Positions 8,893 to 20,617 of a stretch of 64,000 bases of DNA are shown here, in pieces (position 1 is the stretch's first letter; each line of letters opens with the position of its first letter). The stretch comes from Moniliella sp. 'wahieum' (Eukaryota > Basidiomycota > Moniliellomycetes > Moniliellales > Moniliellaceae), in contig RSEE01000070.1 in NCBI GenBank assembly GCA_003971905.1, forward strand, positions 188,501-252,500, given 5' to 3'. Below the pieces are notes generated by a model that saw only the letters and a list, made by a program, of their open reading frames with translations, had not been told where the DNA came from and did no database searches. The position numbers and the translations under genes are program-made.

Positions 8893-10629
8893 TTATAGCA
8901 GTCCCCGTTGTGTAGCCGCCTGGACCAAAGACAAAACCCGGGCATACCGCGCATCGAGCTGAGCCAACGCCGGGTCAAACGCGACTCGGTCCCGACCCAC
9001 GATAGACCGATGACACAGTTCCACACTCGCTCCTACCTTTCCCTGGCCCGGCGCAGCCCAAGGAACGCACGGGCCGCGATCCCATCCCATACCCACCTGC
9101 CATCTAGTTTCCGGGGTGCAGCGGCCAGAGGGTCAAGTGGCCTAGGTGCACCACATCCCCGGCTGGAGACGTTGGGCACGGGGGCTACTGTGCGGGGACA
9201 ATGGGGCGCGTAGCTGAGCACTCTCCCGCCTTACCATCTGCACCAGCTGGTGCCGTATCCAACAACCCCATGGTAAACTCGCTGCTGTGGGCGCACTACC
9301 ACCGTCCCTACGACTCGGTCTGGCATGGCCCGAACGGTGGCCCGAGTGCCCGTCTTCTCTCGTCTCGTGCTCGAGTAGCAGCGGGACGCAGGCGCGGTCC
9401 ACCCTTGCGTGGGAGAGACAGAGCGGGTGGGACGGGCAGGAACGGGCAGAAGGGCCAGGGCTAGGGTAGGAAAATGCGAGATCGCTTGAATCTACCTCTT
9501 GGCCGCCCAGTCGCGCGCAAGGGTTCCATGTAACTCCACAGTGAGCAAAGGGCCGGTCGGGTCGACGAGGACCAACTGTGCCATCTCTTCGCTCGTGCTT
9601 TGTGCGCCAATCCCACTCGTCTTCCACGCCCGGAATGGGGTTGGCTTGCAGCGGTTCAACGTGGTGCACAAGACCAAGCAGATCAAATGTCGGGGGCAAC
9701 GCGCCGGGCGCATCGGCGCCCAGGCCCCCAAACGCGCTTGGGACCCGCGCGCCATTGCGGTACGAGCGAGCGGGGAACAAGTGTACCGCCTTCCGAACCA
9801 CCTCGGACACAGTGAGCAGGGTGGGTACAATGCGGAACCGGAGTGGTTGGGAGGGAAGGTGCAACGCAGAAACACCTGATTCGGTTCCGGTCGCATTGGG
9901 CGCCGAAGCAAACGCCGTAAGGTCGGGCCCGGTACGATCCGATCGTGGGTGGGTAGCCTTCTTCGGTGGCGGAACAGTCAGAGATCCAGCTACGTCGCTC
10001 ACACCGGGCCCCCAATTGAACCATGCCCATCTTCGTGCCGTGTCCGTACTGGAGGGGATTCGGCGGCCAAGATGGAAAGTTCGGGGGTGGAAGGAGTGTC
10101 GGGGGCCAAGAGAGGGTCATGACCCGGGCGGGCGAAGCGAGATGTGCGATGAGTATCGAGGGACGCCTCGAAAGGATCGACTGTACTCTGCCCATCCGAA
10201 TCCCCATTTAGGTGGTTCCCTATATCACCAGGGAGGGGCCGGGGCGGAGCCTGATGCCTCTGTTCCAAGGCTGGGCCTAATGGCCCAGACGAAGAAGTAG
10301 GAACGATGGGGACGCGGGGGGCCGGGAGGGTGCTCTGCGATGATCCGCCCAGCCGAGGCGTGGGGCCAGTATATGTGGCGAAGTGGGGGCGGGGACGACA
10401 GGGGGGTCGGGGATGCGAGGATCCGGCGCCTCTTCCTCGCGTCCCCTCGGGTCGGGAGGGCCTGCGGTACGGATGGGTGCAGAGGCAGAAGAGCGTCGGT
10501 CCAGGCCCAGTCGGTGGCAGTTGCGGCTGCGGCCAGATCAGCGCGGACTCGGCGCGGGGAAGGCAGCAGCAGAAACACAATGTAGCGCCCATTGCTGTCC
10601 AAGGCAGGTGGGGGTGGGTCGGGGGCCAT
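8893..10629 (-). CDS. hypothetical protein, frame-broken
   Basis: I do not recognise this gene. From the ATG at 10629 it opens with MAPDPPPPALDSNGRYIVFL and a hydrophobic, Arg-rich stretch, then a Ser/Pro-rich region. A conserved-looking block follows: RFRIVPTLLTVSEVVRKAV (about 9840), FDLLGLVHHVEPLQANP (about 9680) and QLVLVDPTGPLLTVELHGTL (about 9560-9510). After a likely intron beginning GTAGAT near 9495, a C-terminal block SIVGRDRVAFDPALAQLDA ends at 8893. At least three frame changes lie between blocks. TVSEVVRKA followed by a hydrophobic beta-like segment recalls ubiquitin-like or RA domains, but that is only a suggestion. It ends 137 bp from the convergent PTM1-like gene. A TCACGTGA site lies 96 bp upstream of the start. 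Confidence 0.5.
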
Positions 10630-11081
10630 GCCGGGAGAGAGATGGAGGGCAGCGAGCCCAAGCCAGCAGCCGTGGTGAGTGAGTGTTAAAGTGGCTGGGG
10701 AGGTGCAGGGTCGGTTAGGCACATCACGTGACCACTCGGGCGCCCCATGTCGTTCGGCTCCTTGAAGCTTGATCGTTCTCCTCGGCTGTAACTGGGCAGG
10801 CGGACGGACGACGGGCTAGAGCAGGCAGGGTGGGATGGTGGATGGTCGATGCATATGGATTGTGGTCCTGCTAGGATCAAGAGCAGGTGGTGTACAAAGG
10901 GCAAGAATACTAGCGAGGCAGAAGGTGCAGCCGTGCGAATGCCTCTGCGATCCAGAAGGGGCGACCGACCGCTGGGTCTCCGCTTCGGCGCTGGGCTGGG
11001 CGGGCAGTCCGCTTCGATCCGTGTACAGGCACAACAAACTGGCCCTCTGCACACAGAGGGCCAGACGAGAAAAGGAGGGGA
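10630..11081. other. intergenic, MDV1 3' end / hypothetical 5' end
   Basis: 452 bp between two tandem minus-strand genes. It holds a palindromic ATCACGTGAC at about 10723-10732, in the promoter position for the downstream gene. No coding region is recognised. Confidence 0.4.
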
Positions 11082-13465
11082 TCAAAGCGACCAGATCTTC
11101 ACCTGGTGGTCACGCCCGCCCGACGCAGCATACGAGTCCATGTAGCGCACTTTCTCCACTGGCGCTGTATGGCCATTGAGCGTCAAGGAGCTCGTCTCCA
11201 TCGACACGCGGTTGAACACCTTCACCCCATTCTCCCCCGTTGCGCCCACAATCTTGCGCGTGTCAAATTGGAGCGACGAGACCGGGTAATCGAACCGGAT
11301 CGTCTCGCACACCGAACCCGTACGCAAGTCCCAGATCTTGATGGTGCTGTCCAGACTCCCCGAGACGACATGCGTCTCGTCAAACTGCAGCGTTGTGACG
11401 GGAGCAGAATGGCCGAGCAGGGTGCGGTGCGCCTGGCCCGTGCGCATGTCCCACATCCGGACCGCCCCATCTGCCGAGCCCGACGCCAGAGCGTACCCCC
11501 AGAACTGAACTGCACCCACAAAGTCTTGATACATGTCCCAGCTTCCGTCTGCCAGAGGAGGAGAAGGGTAGGAAAAGTTGCCAGTAAGCGCTTGCAAGTT
11601 GAGGGTGGGAGGTAATGTTGGGCCTGCGCTTGTTAAGGGATCGGTAGCCATCCGTTTGTTCCCGCCCAAAGCTTGCATCGAGCCGGGATTGTTGATCGCC
11701 CATAGAATGTCCATGGTCAGAACACACTGTCCCGTGTTCAGGTCCCACTGCCGCAGCGTCTTGTCGGACGCACCCGACACGAGACAGGTATCGTCCAGAT
11801 AAAGCGCGGTCACCGCCTTGCTATGGCCCTCCAGCCTTAAGACAAGGGTCCGTTCGCTCCTCACCATCTTCAACTGGGGTTGGGGCGATGGAGGAGGTAT
11901 CCGGCTGTTCGTCCAGTGCATCTCGCTCTCGCCCTGGCTCCATACTCCCATTTCGCTGGAGCTGCAACCAGATCTCGTGGTCCTCCACTCGCCTCAGATC
12001 CCATAAACGGAGTGGCGTCATTGCCACCCGTAATGCACAACTCATCCTCCACCTGAAGGCACTTGACCGACCCTACCATTAGCCAAACAAGTTAGTCTCC
12101 TGCACTTACCACGCATCGAGCTGGATACGCACCACTGTGACCACGCAGCCGGCCCACTTCGTCGCCCGAGTCAAGTCCCATACCCGCACGGTATCGTCAG
12201 CTGCCGCCGACACCAACGTGCCATACGGCTCGGAAAAGTCCAGCAGCGACGTAACAGGCGCCGTGTGGCCCGAGAGGGTCATAAATGCAACTCCACGAGG
12301 CAGATCGTCATGCTCCGAGGGGAGGAACAGGGGTGCATGACTGCGTTTATTGGGCCGCATCGACGCAGGCCGTACTCCTTCTGAGGATCCCAACAACCCA
12401 CCGCCGGGCATTGAGGTATGGTAGCGTTGCAGTGCCAACGCGTCCGATACAGCCCTCTGTTCCTCATTCAGTTCGAGTTCATCTTCTTGCAAGCGCAACA
12501 GGCCTCGCTGTAAGTTCTTCTTGATCTGTTCCAGCTCATGAATTTTGGCGGTAACTGCGTCCATGTCGTCGGTGACGAGTCTCTGTCAGGTAGCACAGAA
12601 GCGGTTAGTTGATCGCCCGGTGTCCCAGCAACCAACCAACAAAAGCAAGTTACACGTACCCTCCGCACCCCGAGATTCTCCTTGTCTAGCGCAATTTCGT
12701 CCAGTTGAGCTTGGAGCTCATCGACGCCAAGAGGGACGTTGCGCTGGCGCGTGTTGGCCCTGCGCACTTTGCGCTCGTCCTTGGCGATCAGGGTTTCCAA
12801 CGAACCGCTCGCTGGGTGGTCGGTCAAAAGCCCCCGGGCCGTGTTGCCAGCCTCGAGCAACCCCAAATGCGGGGCATCGCGCCCACGCGCTTTCCGCCGG
12901 CGACTGCGACCATCCAGGGCCGAGGGCACGGTGGCCTGGAAGCCACGCAACAGAGACACGTCGGCCGCGACACCGGCCGGTTCTTGGTCCAGATCGTCCC
13001 CCAAGGTGAGAGAGAGGAGGATCTGGTTGCTGGTCTCGGCCAAGCGGAGGTCAGAAGACGTGATGGGCCCGTTCTTGACCATCTGGCGGAAGCGGAGGAA
13101 GGCACGGCCGGGGTTGGCGATACGAAGCCCGGCACTGGGGCGGCCCAGGATCATGGCCATGGTAGGATCAACGGCGGAACGGGCAGTGGCGATGGAGGCG
13201 CTGGCGCTAGCAGCAGCTGGAGGGTGCGCGGATGCATAATATGAGGAGCCAGGTCGGCCAGCAGCCGATTCGTCTCGGCCTGCTGGCCCTCGCGCAGCGC
13301 CGAGTCGGACTGGGTAGCGGCCGTGGCAAAGGGAGAGAGGTAGGCGGCGGCCTCGCTGAGGCGGGGCTTGATGCTGAGCGAGAGATCGGCAGAGGAGGAG
13401 GGGCGTGGAGGACGATGGCCGCGGGGCTCGGCGTGCCCGCCGCGGGCGGGTTGGGGAGCAGGCAT
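11082..13465 (-). CDS. MDV1: mitochondrial division protein 1 (WD40)
   Basis: MDV1/CAF4 is the adaptor linking Fis1 on the outer mitochondrial membrane to the dynamin Dnm1. The N-terminal part (ADLSLSIKPRLSEAAAYLSP, about 13395-13340) resembles the Fis1-binding extension. A heptad-rich coiled coil follows (VDELQAQLDEIALDKENLG; KIHELEQIKKNLQRGLLRLQ, about 12720-12480). At least six WD repeats then run to the C-terminus, including LSGHTAPVTSL, LRLWDL, LEGHSKAVTALYLDD, ASGSADGAVRMWDM, VSGSLDSTIKIWDL and GGRDHQVKIWSL. The WD core is very close to the family. Introns are likely at about 12659-12580 and 12109-12073 (37 nt). Start taken at MPAPQPARGG (13465); 13579 is an alternative. Several frame changes are present, for example near 13200 and 11870. 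Confidence 0.93.
12073..12109 (-). other. 37-nt intron in MDV1
   Basis: GTAAGT donor (12109), GACTAAC branch-like site and TAG acceptor (12073). It separates QLDAW from SVKCLQVEDELCITGGNDA, which are adjacent WD-repeat segments in the family. The one-base phase mismatch at the join fits the indel noise seen elsewhere. Confidence 0.6.
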
Positions 13466-13754
13466 GCGGTGGCGGCGGCTGGCGACCAGGCAGGGCGATG
13501 TTGATGTTGATGAGCGCCAGATTGTTCTTTTGCTGTGGGCAGCACCGGCCGCAGCCAACCAGGCGAGCCGACGGCGCATGAGCGATCACCCACCATCCAA
13601 CACACTCACACCGGCTGACCGGCCCGCTGACCTCAGCCGTTTTGCTGATTTCAAATCGACGCGTGGCTTACCTAAGGTGCCCTGACGCGCTGCGACAGCC
13701 CAAGACAGGCCAAGACAGGCCAAGGCTGGCACGTGACGCGCGGGGACCGCACAG
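13466..13754. promoter_or_regulatory. divergent promoter, MDV1 / eIF4E
   Basis: The shared upstream region contains ACGCGT at about 13659 (MCB-like) and CACGTGACGCG at 13730-13740 (E-box/CBF1-like), with a direct repeat of CAAGACAGGC between them. Factor binding is inferred from motif sequence only. Confidence 0.4.
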
Positions 13755-15744
13755 ATGCCGCGCCAGCGGCCGACGCTCGGAGCAAAGCGGCGCCCCGCAC
13801 TGCAGCACTCTGCCTCGGCACCAACAACACCAACACCGGCCGTCGAACCAGCCGCCGATCCAGCATCTCAGACCAAACCCCCTCCATTGTTCCACCGCCC
13901 ACGCCCCCTCGGCCCGCCTTCTCCGGCACCTGCTTCACCACTACCATCGTCCCTCCCCCTCCTCCATGGCCCACCCACCGTCGCCCACCAAGCGTGGCCC
14001 CACCCTCGACCAGCTCGCCCACCGCTTCCACCCCCCCGGCCGCGCCCCTGCCCGCCTCGCCCGACCGCCCAAAGCGACGCCTCGAGCTCGCCGGTCGTCT
14101 CGCGCCCGACGCAGCCCATCCATCGTCCGCCACTGCCCCATCTGCTCCCCTCTCGCCCACACGTGCTTTCCCCCCCACCTCAACAGCTCCGCCCCGCCGA
14201 CGGGCTTGACGGCAGCCAGCCGTCCATTGCCTCTCGCCGCGTAGGCAACTCCTTGGCCCTGGATCTGGCGGACCACAACGTACCCCCGAGGCACAATCTC
14301 CTGCCTCTTCTACATCCCCGCTTCCCCCCGGCCTTCTTCGCCCGTCAAGCCCACCAAGACGAACGAGGGTGAGGTTGGCCCGGATGGATCGGTCTCGCAT
14401 CCTCTTACGGAACCTTGGTATTTTTTTTTCCTTTTTCTTGTTTCCCTTTTGGTTTGGTAGATGAGGCTTTGGTCCCAGTGGGCAAGTGTCCCACGGCTGG
14501 CGAGCAGTTCTGTTTGCCTCAGAGTAGGCTTAACCCCATCTCCCCACTTTCTGTTGAGAGACGGCAATCATATCCGACTGCGCGCACACTCTCCATGCCG
14601 TGCAGTGCGGTGAATGCTAATGTCCACGTTTTGGGTTTCTTCTTTCGTCTAAATACTGATTTCCCTTGTTTTGTTGCTTTTTCTTCTTTCTGTTACATGT
14701 TGGGTGACTGGGCTGGACTCTCGTTTTCTTGTGCTGCCTCAACCCTCCCCCTCCCCCTCGCTTCGTTTGGGCTACGTGTACGCGATGATGTGAACCACGC
14801 CTCTTGCCGTTGTTTTTTCTCTGCTCTACTCTGTTGCCGACTTTGCAGGACGTTGTACTTTGATTCAACTGGATGGAACCCTTCGCAAGCGGCGCCTGCC
14901 CCCTCTGCCACAGCCGTCGGCCTAACAAGTCCTCGTCTGCCCTACCCGGACGTGACCAGCGCACCGCGTTCGGCCTCGGCCTCGACCGCCGATGCCTCCG
15001 AGGGGCAGGAAGCACGCAGCGCCAAAGGCCAAGGACACTGGGCTGCGTCCCTCAAGAACCTAGGCACGTTCGACACGGTCGAAAGTTTTATGGCTACATT
15101 CAAATCGCTCCGTCGACCATCTACGTTGGGCAACGCGGATACCTCGGGCCAGACCAACTCCAGCTCCAGTTCCAGTTCCAGTTCTAGCGGAAGCTCCTTC
15201 TCCTACCACCTGTTTAAGCGCGGTGTCACGCCGGCATGGGAGGACCGGGCCAACGCGCAAGGTGGTCGATGGACCGTTACTTTGCCCGTATCCAATCCGG
15301 CGCTGCTGGATCGGTCCTGGACCTGGCTCGTGCTCGCTTTGATTGGGGAACAGTTGGCGCCGGAAACTGTGACGGAAGACGAGGATGATATGGACTTGGT
15401 AACCGGTGCCGTCGTCACTGTTCGTCCGGGTCTGCACCGCCTCGCGCTCGGGTTCGAAGGTACGACGCAGCGTCGGTTGGTGCGCTGAACCGGTTGGCGC
15501 ATAAAGCGGTGGAGGCAATGGACCTTGCTTCGGTCCCCGGCGTGCGCGTACAATTCACCCCCCACACCAAGCGGGCTTCGTGGGCAACGGACAAGGCGGC
15601 TTTTGGTCCTTGGTCACGGCCACGCCTGAGGATGCCACGATCGTACGGCTGGCTCGTGGCGGTCGGGACACAAGTAAATTCTCTGAGCGTAGTAGTCGTG
15701 CCGACGGAAACCTTCCCCCCCAAGCGGGCTCCGATGGACATTGA
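13755..15744 (+). CDS. eIF4E-family cap-binding protein
   Basis: The core is an eIF4E fold: SHPLTEPW, then TLYFDSTGWNPSQ, SLKNLGTFDTVESFMATF, YHLFKRGVTPAWEDRANAQG, GRWTV, SWTWLVLALIGEQL and VTGAVVTVRPG, then a terminal helix. The Trp of PAWED and the Trp of EPW match cap-stacking positions. The DSTGWNPSQ insertion and long linker differ from canonical eIF4E and recall class II/4EHP-like proteins. The N-terminus is a long Pro-rich segment: a Met at 13755 opens one frame and a Met at 13965 (MAHPPSPTKRGPTLDQLAHR) another, and the second looks more protein-like. One long intron (14418-14848) splits the HPL-W motif from TLYFD. Frame changes fall near 14345 and 15465. The end at 15744 is the least certain part; another frame continues beyond it. 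Confidence 0.85.
14418..14848 (+). other. 431-nt intron in the eIF4E-family gene
   Basis: Donor GTATTT after CCTTG and acceptor TTTGCAG before GACGTTG rebuild the codon TGG and give EPWTLYFD, exactly as expected for the family. It is four to ten times longer than the other introns in the window. I see no snoRNA boxes in a valid order and no coding frame of interest inside. Confidence 0.8.
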
Positions 15745-16497
15745 TGCCCCTGCCTACCTGGTTACCTGCCCTGCCATACCTTCCCTGAAACGTCGATCCG
15801 ACTTGCGAGGACCGAACCGTTCATCTCCATCCATGCCAAGGGGGCTGCGTGCCAATCTAATCAAGCCGACGCGCTGTACGTCCAGGCTCAATGGCCTCGG
15901 CTCTTACCCCATGCATTCCTACTATTTCTCTCGGTTTCACAACGGACACTCATCTCTCTCTTTCTCTTGCTCTTGGCCCCTCTCTACCTATCTTGTTTCT
16001 TGTCGTTGGCTGGTCCGTGATGCACCTAATAGCACATCTATTTGTCTGCACATCCTCCGCAGTCTTGCCTTCGACTTTCGATCCAAGATGTCGACCACCG
16101 TAGCTATAATCATGCTCTGATGCAGTCGATCCTCCAGTCCCACTATACCACCTTACCGGTCTTACCCGTTCCGACCCTCCCACGGCATGCAGGCATGAAC
16201 AGCATGAACAGCATGAACAATGACAGCATGAACAGCATGAACAGATGACCAGCATCAACAGCATCAACAGTAACGGACCTAGCTGAATTCTTCCCTATCG
16301 TTATCCTGCTCAGGTTCGTGAGAACCAACTCCCCCACGTATGCTACAGTCCCCCGGACCCACTATGGACCGCAGGACGCGTCGCAAGGGACAGTGTGCAT
16401 TGTCATGCCAAGAGTGTGGCGCGGATGCTACTAATTGAATGAGCATGCGGATGGGAGAGGATGGGGTACAATTGCACAGTCGCGTGGCTTCGTCTGT
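15745..16497. other. convergent intergenic with a 9-bp repeat
   Basis: The region between the ends of the eIF4E-family and Lon genes. It holds a degenerate tandem array of AGCATGAACAGC-type units at about 16193-16270 that drifts to AGCATCAACAGC. No gene is recognised. Confidence 0.55.
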
Positions 16498-19400
16498 TTA
16501 GCTAGCCGGTAAGCGGTCGGGTGCCGAGGGCGAAGGAGACGAAGGGGACGGTGGTGCGTCAGAGGGAGGGAGGGGCGATGAGGGTGACGGTGAAGTCGAC
16601 GGTGAGGTCGACGGCGATGGCGATGGCGATGGTGACAGGGACGCAGTGGAAGCACGTTGCTCTGCCAACTTGTCAGCCTCGGCGGACCAAGGGCCGGGGC
16701 CAAAGGCCACCTGAAGCGCGGCGAACACATCGTGGACATAATGGATCTGCATAGCGTCTCGAATTGGTTTCGCCACGTCCGTTTCCACTTGCGGCTGCAC
16801 TGCCGCAGGCAAAATCAGTTGTTTCATCCCGTTGCGATGGGCTGCAATCAGTTTCTCCTTCAGCCCACCTACGGGCAACACCATTCCGCGCAACGACGCT
16901 TCGCCCGTCATGGCCAACGTGTGGGGCACAGGTTTGTTCAGCACCAGCGATACCAAGCATGTGATGAGCGCCACTCCGGCCGACGGACCGTCCTTGGGCG
17001 TTTGGCCATCGGGCATGTGCAAGTGTAAGTCCTTCTTGTCCATCCACCCCTTTTCCACACCCAGCAAACTCGCATTCGACTTGACCCAGCTCAGGGCGAG
17101 CTGCGCCGACTCTTGGATCACCTGCCCCAAGTGGCCCGTTAAGCGTACCTGGCCCGTACCGGGCAACAGTGTGGCCTCAATGGGCGTGAGCGTACCAGCT
17201 CCCGTGTTGGTAAATGCCAGTCCGTTCGATACCCCGGACGGCATGACCGCCGGGAAGAGCCGGTCGGTGTTGGGGTACGGCGGGCCCAAAAAGTCGTGCA
17301 CGTCCTCCTCGCTGATCACCAACTTGAAATCCTTGGGCAAGTGGAGCCGTTCAATCAAGGGTTTGGTTACCTTGTCTTCTTTCGCCTTGAGCACCGCCTC
17401 GCCCGCTTGGATTTCCGCCTGTTGGGAAGACCCGGTGGCCTTGGCGGCGTCCTCGGCGGCGTCTTGGACCAATTTGTGTTCCGCTGCTTCCTGCTCGGGC
17501 GGTTCCGGCTGGATTTCGTCTACCACATCGCCGTACTGGGTCACCAAACGGAACGCGATCTTGCGGTACACCTTATTGAGCGTCTTTTGCAGCCCACGAA
17601 CGCCCGACTCGCGAATGTAGCCTTGGAGCAGATGCGTAATGACCGAATCGGGCATGGAGATGTCGCCTCCCGTCAACCCATTCTCTTCCATCGCATTGGG
17701 GATCAGGTACCCTTGGCGATCTGGAACTGCTCGGCCGGGGTGTAGGAGGTGACTTCAATCGCTTCCATCCGGTCCCACAGCGGCCGCGGGATGCGTGAAG
17801 GGTCGTTGGCCGTGCAGACAAACAAGACACGCGACAAATCAATCGGTACATCCAGGTACAAATCCAAAAAGTTATGGTTCTGTTCCGGGTCCAGCATCTC
17901 GAGCAGCGCGGCCGCTGGGTCTCCGCCGTGCGCGCGACCTTCGCCAACCTTGTCCACCTCGTCCAGCAGAATCACAGGGTTCTCCGACTGAGTTGCCTTG
18001 AGCGCCTGCACCGCCTTGCCCGGCATGGCCGCCACGTACGTGCGGCGGTGGCCCTTGATCTCAGCATAGTCCCCCAGACCACCCAAGGAGAAGCGGAAGA
18101 ACTTGCGATCGGTCGCACGCGCAATCGATTTGCCAATCGACGTTTTGCCCACGCCTGGCGGACCATGGAGACAGATGATTTTGCCTTGGATGGAGCCCTT
18201 GAGTTGGCCTACGGCCAAGAACTCGAGGATGCGGTCCTTGACATCTTTCAAACCAAAGTGATCCTTGTCCAAGACCGCCTTGGCATTCTTGGTAGACAAG
18301 CGCTCTTTGGTTGTGATCCCCCAGGGAAGAGAGGTGAGCCACTCGAGGTAGTTGCGCGTGACGTTTTGGTCGTAGCTTTGGGACTCGGGGGAACGGAACT
18401 TGCTCAGTTCTTCGTCGAATACCTTGCGTACCTCGTCGGGCATGGCCAGTGTATCCGCCTTGGCTTGGAACTTGGCAGCCACCGTTTCACGTTCGGCTTC
18501 GGAACCCAGCTCCTTCTTGATCTGTTTCATCTGCTCTTGCAGGACAAACTCCTTGTTACGCTGTTGGGTCTTTTGGTCCGTCTCGCGCATAAACCGGATC
18601 TGCATCTCAAGGTTCAGCAAGTCTTTCTGTGCTGTCGACAGCGCCAAGTCCAACCGTTCTTCAATCGTTCGCGCTTCAAGCAAATGCTGCAGCTCATGGC
18701 CCGACTCGATCCCGCTGATCGCAGCAACAAAGTCGGACAATTGTTCGGGGTTGGCCAACATCTTGGCGACACACGGCTCTTGTAGATGGCCAAGTTGGAC
18801 TCGGTGGGCGAACGGGCAGTCAAGGTCCAGAACGAATTGAGCGTCGAGATGATCTCGTTCATCTTGGTCTTGAGCGGCGTCGTCAACTCGTACGGCTCAA
18901 CAGGGTAGTTGTGCACCTGCACCATTGACACTTGCAAATCATGCAGCACTTCCGCTTGAGCGGACTCGGCCTGGCGAGGATGCACCCCTTCCACCGCCGT
19001 TTCCGTCTCGCGCTCAACGGACGAAGTCACCTCGGCAGGCTCGGGCGCTTGCGCAGCCTCGCGTTCCGTTAGCTCGGCAGGCGTGATCTTCTTGCCCTCC
19101 ACCTCTGGCTCATCGACCACCCTAGACCCGGATCCCTCAGCCTTGGCACCCGTGGGGGCCGAATCAGCCGACGCAGGCTCAACAGGGGCCGTCGGCGTGG
19201 GAGCCTTGGGTGCCACCTCACCGTGTTGGGCTGAAACACATCCTCAATCGAGATCCTGCGCACAGGCACAAGCAAGACGGAGAGACGGTCGCCCTCGGAG
19301 CTCGCAGGACCATCGGTCCCTCCCTCGGGGCCAACGGGCGGGAACGCCAGGTAGAAACAATCCGACAAAACACACCCACTTGGTGCACCTGTTCGGCCGA

Positions 19401-20370
19401 AGTGAGAATCGGCATCTTCGTGCCCGTCTTTGAGGAGGAACGCGCCTACCCACGGCTCACCAGCCTGGATCACCTTGTCAATCGCCGCCATCGCCTTGGG
19501 GTCCGTCACCACCACCACCTTGCGGTGGTCCGGGAAGAGCGGCCGGCCGGCAATCGGAAGCGCGAGTACTTGGGGGTAGGTTTCAGGGGGCGGAGGAGGA
19601 CCAGAGGGAGGAGGTGGCGGCGCGTCCCCGTCCGAGTTGCCGTTGGTGCCCGAGGCGGAATCCGGTCCGGCCGCCGCCCCGTTCGCGGCCGCCGCGGACG
19701 AGTCTGGAGCCGTCTCGACGGCCTTGCTGGACGGGCGGCGACGGGAGGTAGGGGAGGGAGCGTTGGGTGCCTCGGGGGTAGATGCCGGTTTCTTCTTGCG
19801 CGTGCGGCGGGGCTTGTCGCTGGGCTCTGAGGGAGCGGCAGGCTCGTCGGGAGCGGTAGAGATGGGCTGGAAGGGCGAGGGGGGGTTGTGGCGCACAACG
19901 ACGATGCGGGTCTGGCCGTTAGGACCGCCAATGGTCACTGATTGCTGGCCCTCGTCCAGGTCAAAGTCGGCATCATCAATGTCCAAGTCAATTTCGATGG
20001 GGTGGTCGCGGTCGTTGGCATTGGCGTTGGCATCGGCAGCGGCAGCGGCATGGGTGCGGGCCGAGCGGCGGGGCCGGTGGCGGTCGAGCCGGACACCGTC
20101 CTGGTCGTCGTCCTGGTCGGCGGCGGGCGTGCTTGTCGGAGTGCTGGCCGTCGCGCGAGGCGGGTCGGCGCTTCCTGCGCGGAGGGGGGGGGCGGCGCGG
20201 AGGTGGCGAGCAGGCGGCGGGCGACGGCAACGGACGCGGGGCGTGGCGAGCGGAGGGCGCGGGGCAGCGAGCGGGGCAGCGAGCGGACAGCGGAGCACCG
20301 GCAGCCGCACCGCCGCAGCACCCATTGCGCCCACAGCCGAGCGCACTCCAGACGCTCGCGTGGGGAGCAT
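16498..20370 (-). CDS. PIM1: mitochondrial Lon protease
   Basis: ATP-dependent serine protease of the mitochondrial matrix. From the ATG at 20370 there is an Arg/Ala-rich presequence, a long low-complexity acidic and Pro-rich segment, then the Lon N-domain (YPQVLALPIAGRPLFPDH, about 19590). A coiled-coil linker (LNLEMQIRFMRETDQKTQQR, about 18600) leads to the AAA+ module with Walker A GPPGVGKTS (about 18168-18142) and Walker B VILLDEVDK (about 17970). The peptidase has the Ser-Lys dyad in PKDGPSAG (about 17000) and GLKEKLIAAHR (about 16860). The C-terminus ends in an unusual Ser/Pro repeat tail (SPSPSPSPSTSPST). Length is about 1,290 residues, longer than yeast Pim1 mainly in disordered regions. 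Frame changes lie near 19400, 19310, 19220, 18775 and 17705. No missing catalytic residue was seen. Confidence 0.95.
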
Positions 20371-20617
20371 CGCAGTCGAGATGGCGTTCGCTTGTAGCAG
20401 ATGGACCTACCGCTTCCAGCTGCTTAGCGGACTTTACATTCGTCATCGGCCATTGGCATCCTCTTCTCGCCGCCACTCTTCCGCTCCCCCGCTGAGGTAA
20501 GCCCAGCCATCACGTGCACGCCCTGCCTTCTGTATCTGTGCGCTGCAGCTCCACTCGATTCAGTTTTCTAGATTAAATCACCTTGAGTAGTGCAGTCCGT
20601 GCATCTCCCCCCCCCGC
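20371..20617. promoter_or_regulatory. LON upstream region
   Basis: It lies between the molybdopterin synthase gene end and the Lon start. ATCACGTGCA occurs at about 20509-20518, 141 bp upstream of the Lon ATG. Confidence 0.35.

Noticed and set aside
14418-14848. snoRNA inside the long eIF4E-family intron
   Set aside because: A box C-like ATGATG occurs near 14785, but the only nearby CTGA lies upstream, so the C-to-D order is wrong.
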